Part shown: positions 6,911-9,763 of the stretch, piece after piece
Position numbering within the stretch: the stretch's first letter is position 1
Layout: every line of letters starts with the position of its first letter
From: an uncultured Clostridium sp.
GTDB lineage: Bacteria; Bacillota; Clostridia; Lachnospirales; Lachnospiraceae
DNA: 9,763 nucleotides
Direction of reading: 5' to 3'
Assembly (NCBI GenBank): GCA_900552885.1
Contig: USBM01000067.1
Location: forward strand, 1-9,763
The notes under the pieces: model-generated
What the model saw: only the letters and a program-made list of their open reading frames with translations
Database searches by the model: none
Told to the model about the DNA's origin: nothing
Program-made: the position numbers and the translations under genes

Positions 6911-7054
6911 CTAAAGCTTGTTCACTTCTGTAAGAAGTTCTTCTAAAGTCTTATGGGTGTAAGTTCCCTTAGTGGTGTCGTTCTTCATACTGTGTCCCAT
7001 AATCAATTTGATACATACGTCATTTGCTCCGGCACTGTCCATGAGTGAAGCAAC
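6911..7054 (-). pseudogene. 3' fragment of a tyrosine-recombinase integrase
   Basis: Reading the - strand from about 7054 to the TAG at 6913-6911 gives about 47 residues matching the C-terminus of phage/ICE-type tyrosine recombinases. ASLMDSAGANDVCIKLIMGHS holds the conserved GH of the active site, then TKGTYTHKTLEELL carries the nucleophilic Tyr (codon 6961-6959) in the usual YTH context. The final residues are LLTEVNKL. The catalytic Arg motif, the His-x-x-Arg and the whole N-terminal DNA-binding part are missing: upstream the similarity stops at about 7054, where mobC-like sequence in the opposite direction begins. The fragment has no start codon context and is not a functional gene. It points toward gdhA, so the old element end probably lies at 6673-6910. 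Confidence 0.8.
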
Positions 7055-7217
7055 GCTTGGAAAAATCAGTGGCAATTTGAATCAGATTGCGAAGAGAATT
7101 AACAGCACCGGGAATGTTTATGAAGAGGATATGGCAGAAGTGAAAGCAATTATGGACGAGGTGTGGAAGACGCAGAAGGCGATGTTGAAAAAGCAGCCGT
7201 TGATACATAATGGGTAA
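7041..7217 (+). pseudogene. 3' fragment of a mobC-like plasmid/ICE mobilisation gene
   Basis: The open frame continues from 6972, but family-like sequence begins only near 7056. LGKISGNLNQIAKRINSTGN, then EEDMAEVKAIMDEVWKTQ, matches the pattern of the C-terminus of MobC relaxosome proteins, which carry a conserved GNNLNQIA-like helix followed by a long acidic helix. MobC helps the relaxase open DNA at oriT. The N-terminal ribbon-helix-helix-like part is missing and no ribosome site precedes the ATG at 7041. The first codons overlap the integrase remnant on the other strand. No relaxase gene follows, although one normally would. It is treated as a decayed remnant of about 55 residues. Confidence 0.65.
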
Positions 7218-7429
7218 GTAGAGTTTTTGGTGCAGGATTGTGTGGTAAGTGTTGCTCTAAGAGGAGAAAAAGGTAGAAATTATTTGTTTGAACATAATAT
7301 AAACGCAGGTGTGGTAAATAGTTATATAATGAATTACAGAAAGTAGAATTAAGTGAGCTATTGTGGGTATTTGAGGATGAATGGCAAAAAAATATTAAAA
7401 AGCAAATTTATAGTGATCTTTTTTCGCTT

Positions 7430-7458
7430 TGTAATGGTTATATAAGATGTAAGACGTT
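7430..7458 (+). promoter_or_regulatory. Possible promoter region of the ECF sigma operon
   Basis: No sigma-A promoter with a good -35 is seen before 7479, although TATATA occurs at 7439-7444. TGTAAT (7430-7435) and CGTT (7455-7458) loosely recall ECF promoters of the TGTAAC...CGTC kind, but the 19-bp spacer is longer than the usual 16-17. The operon may be driven by its own sigma factor. This is a weak call. The rest of the 261-bp stretch 7218-7478 shows nothing else recognisable. Confidence 0.2.
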
Positions 7459-7478
7459 TTATGATTGGAGAAAACGCT

Positions 7479-8009
7479 ATGAAGGACAGCGAATTGATTC
7501 AAAAAGTACATAGCGGAAATAAAGAAGCAGTCGGTATTATTATTGAACGATATTATGCAGATATTTATCGCTTTTGTCTATATATGGTTCAAACAGAGGA
7601 TGATGCCTACGATATTGCTCAGGAAACTTTTTTGAAATTTATGAAATATGGAACTTCCTATAAACATCATAATCTTAAAGGCTATCTCCTGACTATTGCA
7701 AGAAATATATGTTTTAATTATTTCCGGGATAAGAAAGTAAAAGTAACAGCCGTTGAATGGGAGGAGATTGATAAAATTCCAAACCATAAAGATATGCTGA
7801 CCGAAGCGGAGAATGCCATTTATTTGAAAAATTTATTAAAGGAACTTTCGCAGGATACGAGGGAAGTTATTATTCTTCGTATTTATGAAGAAATGAAATT
7901 TAAAGATATTGCAAAGATTATGGGGTGTAGTGTTTCTACTACAAAGTCAAGATTTCGATTAGGTGTAAATCAGCTAAAAAAGTTAATGGAGAAAGATTAT
8001 GAGAGATAG
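7479..8009 (+). CDS. ECF-type RNA polymerase sigma factor
   Basis: A 176-residue two-domain sigma-70 family protein that would direct RNA polymerase to a small set of promoters. Sigma region 2 covers about 21-85, with the core-binding/-10 helix DDAYDIAQETFLKF (41-54) and NLKGYLLTIARNICFNYFRD (65-84). Sigma region 4 covers about 115-168, with the helix-turn-helix FKDIAKIMGCSVSTTKSRF. Region 3 is absent, as expected for this class. The ATG at 7479 has GGAGAA at the right distance; an ATG at 7461 is in frame but has no ribosome site. It overlaps the next gene by 11 bp, a sign of coupling with a partner. The order sigma, membrane protein, ABC ATPase, permease recalls B. subtilis sigY-yxlCDEFG, whose members respond to envelope or peptide stress. 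Confidence 0.92.
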   Translation: MKDSELIQKVHSGNKEAVGIIIERYYADIYRFCLYMVQTEDDAYDIAQETFLKFMKYGTSYKHHNLKGYLLTIARNICFNYFRDKKVKVTAVEWEEIDKIPNHKDMLTEAENAIYLKNLLKELSQDTREVIILRIYEEMKFKDIAKIMGCSVSTTKSRFRLGVNQLKKLMEKDYER

Positions 8010-8763
8010 CGAAATAAAGACTCTTTTTGCAAAGGCAGATGAGCAAGTTCATGTTGATGAAATAAGAAAACAAAAAGCTTATCATGCAATGATTGGGGAA
8101 ATGGAAAAGAAGAGAACGCCAATGATGTCTAAAAAAAATATTTTGTTTCATCAATTTTGGTATATGGATAAATTGTTTTTTGTTGTTTATGGTGTTCTTA
8201 TCTGTCTAGGAATTATTTTTATTACAGCATTGCAATATACTGGATTGAATCAAAATGAGATGATTACTGTATGTATGGTTGGAGCAGGTATTCTAAGTAT
8301 AACTTCTATTGGTGTGATTGATAAATTGTTCTTTGGAAAGATGGCAGAGTTAGGAGAAAGCTGCTATTTCAATACAAAACAGTGTGTTGCTGCATGGCTG
8401 GTATTGTCGGGGATGATAAATGTTATGATATTGTTTTTGATAGCTGGCTATTTGAACTATCATTGGAGAGTTGGATTATTACAGGTGGGGCTGTATATTT
8501 TAACTCCATATCTAGTATCAAGCATAACTGCATTAGGGATTTTATCAATGGAAACAAGAGGAAAGAATTCATCTTTATTTGGCATGAGTGCCATCTTTTT
8601 ATCAATAAGTTATGGAGTAATTGGTTCGATTCCGAGAGCACTTTTTGTAACAACTCTTTGGATATGGGCAGTAGCTTTTCTTGTGTCTGGACTTTTATTT
8701 GTAATGCAGATAAAAAAATTGCTTAGTAAAATGGAAAAAGGAGAAGTATTATGCACGAATTAA
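7999..8763 (+). CDS. Six-helix membrane protein, possible anti-sigma factor or transporter subunit
   Basis: 254 residues. A hydrophilic, charged N-terminus of about 55 residues (RKQKAYHAMIGEMEKKR within it) precedes about six hydrophobic helices at roughly 58-79, 88-106, 131-152, 158-182, 192-210 and 216-237. A basic C-terminal tail ends the protein. No family is recognised with confidence. The overlap with the sigma gene (11 bp) and the cytoplasmic N-terminal helix fit a membrane anti-sigma factor. The six helices would also fit a permease-like subunit of the ABC system encoded next, with which it overlaps by 13 bp. GGAG lies 7 bases before the ATG. The role is inferred from context only; no zinc-binding anti-sigma HxxxCxxC motif is present. 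Confidence 0.85.
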   Translation: MRDSEIKTLFAKADEQVHVDEIRKQKAYHAMIGEMEKKRTPMMSKKNILFHQFWYMDKLFFVVYGVLICLGIIFITALQYTGLNQNEMITVCMVGAGILSITSIGVIDKLFFGKMAELGESCYFNTKQCVAAWLVLSGMINVMILFLIAGYLNYHWRVGLLQVGLYILTPYLVSSITALGILSMETRGKNSSLFGMSAIFLSISYGVIGSIPRALFVTTLWIWAVAFLVSGLLFVMQIKKLLSKMEKGEVLCTN

Positions 8764-9641
8764 AGTTGATGGATGTACAAAAAAAATACAAGGATAAAGA
8801 AGCAGTCAGAAAATTCAATTATACATTTACAAATGGTGTGTATGGACTGTTGGGAGAAAATGGTGCGGGAAAAACAACATTAATGAGATTGATTTGTGGT
8901 GTTTTGCAGCCAACGGGGGGAAGTATTTATTGCGATAATATTGAGATAGCCAGTATGGGAGCAGAGTATCGTAGGTTATTGGGCTATTTACCACAAGATT
9001 TTGGATATTATGGTGATTTTACTGCGGAACGCTTTCTGCGATATATGGCGGCATTGAAAGCACTACCGGAAGACTATGCCGATAGTCGTATTGACGAACT
9101 TTTAGATATGGTAGAGTTAAAAAATGTGAAAAAGAAAAAGCTGAAGACTTTTTCAGGAGGTATGATACGAAGAATAGGAATTGCACAGGCACTTCTGAAT
9201 AATCCTGAAATTTTGATTTTAGATGAACCTACAGCAGGGCTTGATCCAAAGGAGAGAGTACGCTTTCGCAATGTGATTAGTTCACTTGGAAAAAATAGGA
9301 TGGTTTTACTGTCTACACATATTGTATCTGATATAGATTATATTGCAGACCGTATTTTGATTATGAAGAATGGAGAACTGATTCAAGAAGGAACGGAGAA
9401 AGAGATTACTGATAAAGTAGAAGGATGTGTTTGGAAGTGTATTGTTTCTGAAAAAGAAGCAGTGCAGATAACCAGTAGCTTCATTGTAAGCAATATGAGA
9501 AGTAGTGGAGAAAATGTTGAACTAAGAATTGTTTCAGAAAGACAGCCGGTTGCAGGTGCAGAAAATGTGGAAAGTACACTGGAAGATGCATATCTTTATC
9601 ATACACAAATAACAGGGGGAGAAAAAAATGCGACTTTATAA
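8751..9641 (+). CDS. ABC transporter ATP-binding protein
   Basis: The ATPase subunit of an ABC-2-type exporter, of the CcmA/YxlF/BcrA kind, bound to the inner face of the membrane. In its 296 residues are Walker A GENGAGKTT (35-43), Q-loop Gln82 in LPQDFG, signature FSGGM (134-138), Walker B ILILDEP (154-160) with catalytic Glu159, D-loop GLDP (163-166) and switch His190 in STHIVSD. All key residues are present, so it should be active. A C-terminal extension of about 90 residues follows the nucleotide-binding domain, as in drug and peptide exporters of this group. AAAGGAG stands 7 bases before the ATG. It overlaps the genes on both sides, by 13 and 14 bp. The substrate is unknown; a peptide, bacteriocin or lipid-related compound is the common case for such operons. 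Confidence 0.95.
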   Translation: MHELKLMDVQKKYKDKEAVRKFNYTFTNGVYGLLGENGAGKTTLMRLICGVLQPTGGSIYCDNIEIASMGAEYRRLLGYLPQDFGYYGDFTAERFLRYMAALKALPEDYADSRIDELLDMVELKNVKKKKLKTFSGGMIRRIGIAQALLNNPEILILDEPTAGLDPKERVRFRNVISSLGKNRMVLLSTHIVSDIDYIADRILIMKNGELIQEGTEKEITDKVEGCVWKCIVSEKEAVQITSSFIVSNMRSSGENVELRIVSERQPVAGAENVESTLEDAYLYHTQITGGEKNATL

Positions 9642-9763
9642 GATGGAGCTTTTTAAGCTTTTTCAGAATAAATTATTCAAAATAGGAATGCTTGCGAAAC
9701 TGCTCTATCTGATGAGCCTAGGCAAACGACCAGCCGTAGCGATGCCGGCAAAGGGCGCAAGTG
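9628..9763 (+). CDS. ABC permease, 5' part only, probably disrupted
   Basis: The frame starts at the ATG at 9628, behind GGGGAG with a 6-base spacer, 14 bp inside the ATPase gene, and is still open at the window edge (45 codons). The beginning MRLYKMELFKLFQNKLFKIG is the usual start of ABC-2 permeases that follow such ATPases: a short amphipathic stretch before the first membrane helix. After about codon 21 the expected hydrophobic helix does not appear. Instead the frame reads a basic, Ala/Pro-containing sequence (SLGKRPAVAMPAKGAS), and the DNA changes from 27% to 58% GC. The gene was probably cut by insertion or deletion near 9690 after the first 20 codons. Confidence 0.6.
   Translation, partial: MRLYKMELFKLFQNKLFKIGMLAKLLYLMSLGKRPAVAMPAKGAS
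9691..9763. other. GC-rich foreign segment at the window edge
   Basis: 42 of these 73 bases are G or C, against 17 of the 63 before it (9628-9690). The segment is bounded by CTTGCG (9691-9696) and CGCAAG (9756-9761), reverse complements of one another, and contains the palindrome GCCTAGGC (9716-9723). On the - strand an open frame of 18 codons reads LAPFAGIATAGRLPRLIR and stops at TAG (9707-9705), so it could be the 3' end of a gene that enters from the right. I do not recognise the protein. The segment is best read as the beginning of another mobile or rearranged region. Confidence 0.4.

Noticed and set aside
7322..7513. An open + strand frame of 63 codons before and into the sigma gene, reading a plausible peptide (WVFEDEW, FYDWRKRYEG).
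   Set aside because: It has no ATG or ribosome site in its first part, overlaps the sigma start in another frame and matches no family I know. It may be a remnant, but this cannot be supported.
9691..9723. GAAAC and CTGATGAG, which resemble hammerhead ribozyme core blocks.
   Set aside because: The order and the pairing needed around them do not give the three stems, and the segment looks like ordinary GC-rich foreign DNA.

Overview
The window looks like the chromosome of an anaerobic, low-GC Firmicute, most likely a Lachnospiraceae-type Clostridium relative. The evidence is AT-rich intergenic DNA, strong AGGAGG-type ribosome binding sites, sigma-A-like promoters, intrinsic terminators with T-runs, and the style of the proteins (DUF1292, a compact 425-residue PurA, a 453-residue hexameric-type GdhA, BirA with an N-terminal HTH). 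The species cannot be named from the sequence alone.

Left part (about 1-6670), ordinary core genome, all genes on the + strand: a LysR-family regulator (132-1028), a small DUF1292 protein (1132-1404), adenylosuccinate synthetase purA (1716-2993), an unrecognised two-helix membrane protein (3246-3704), the biotin ligase/repressor birA (3813-4796) and NADP-type glutamate dehydrogenase gdhA (5241-6602). Intrinsic terminators follow DUF1292, purA and gdhA. The 444-bp gap before gdhA is regulatory: several sigma-A-like promoters, four copies (two perfect, two degenerate) of a 17-bp palindrome ACTTAAT-N3-ATTAAGT, and a strong intrinsic terminator 42 bp before the gdhA start codon. A palindrome of the same layout (ACTTATG-AGA-CATAAGT) lies inside a 35-nt hairpin just upstream of the purA promoter. 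This suggests that one regulator, or related regulators, may act on both genes.

Right part (about 6670-9763), accessory DNA: after the gdhA terminator come tandem 22-bp repeats, a long inverted repeat, the 3' end of a tyrosine-recombinase integrase gene on the - strand, and, fused head to head with it at about 7041-7055, the 3' end of a mobC-like mobilisation gene on the + strand. This is the scar of a decayed integrative or mobilisable element. Next is a tightly overlapping operon: an ECF sigma factor (7479-8009), a six-helix membrane protein with a cytoplasmic N-terminus that may be its anti-sigma partner (7999-8763), an ABC ATPase (8751-9641) and the start of an ABC permease (9628 onward). 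The layout recalls the B. subtilis sigY-yxlCDEFG arrangement. The permease reading frame stays open but its composition jumps from about 27% to about 58% GC at about 9690. The gene is therefore probably interrupted by unrelated DNA that continues beyond the window.

No tRNA, rRNA, CRISPR array or recognisable riboswitch was seen.
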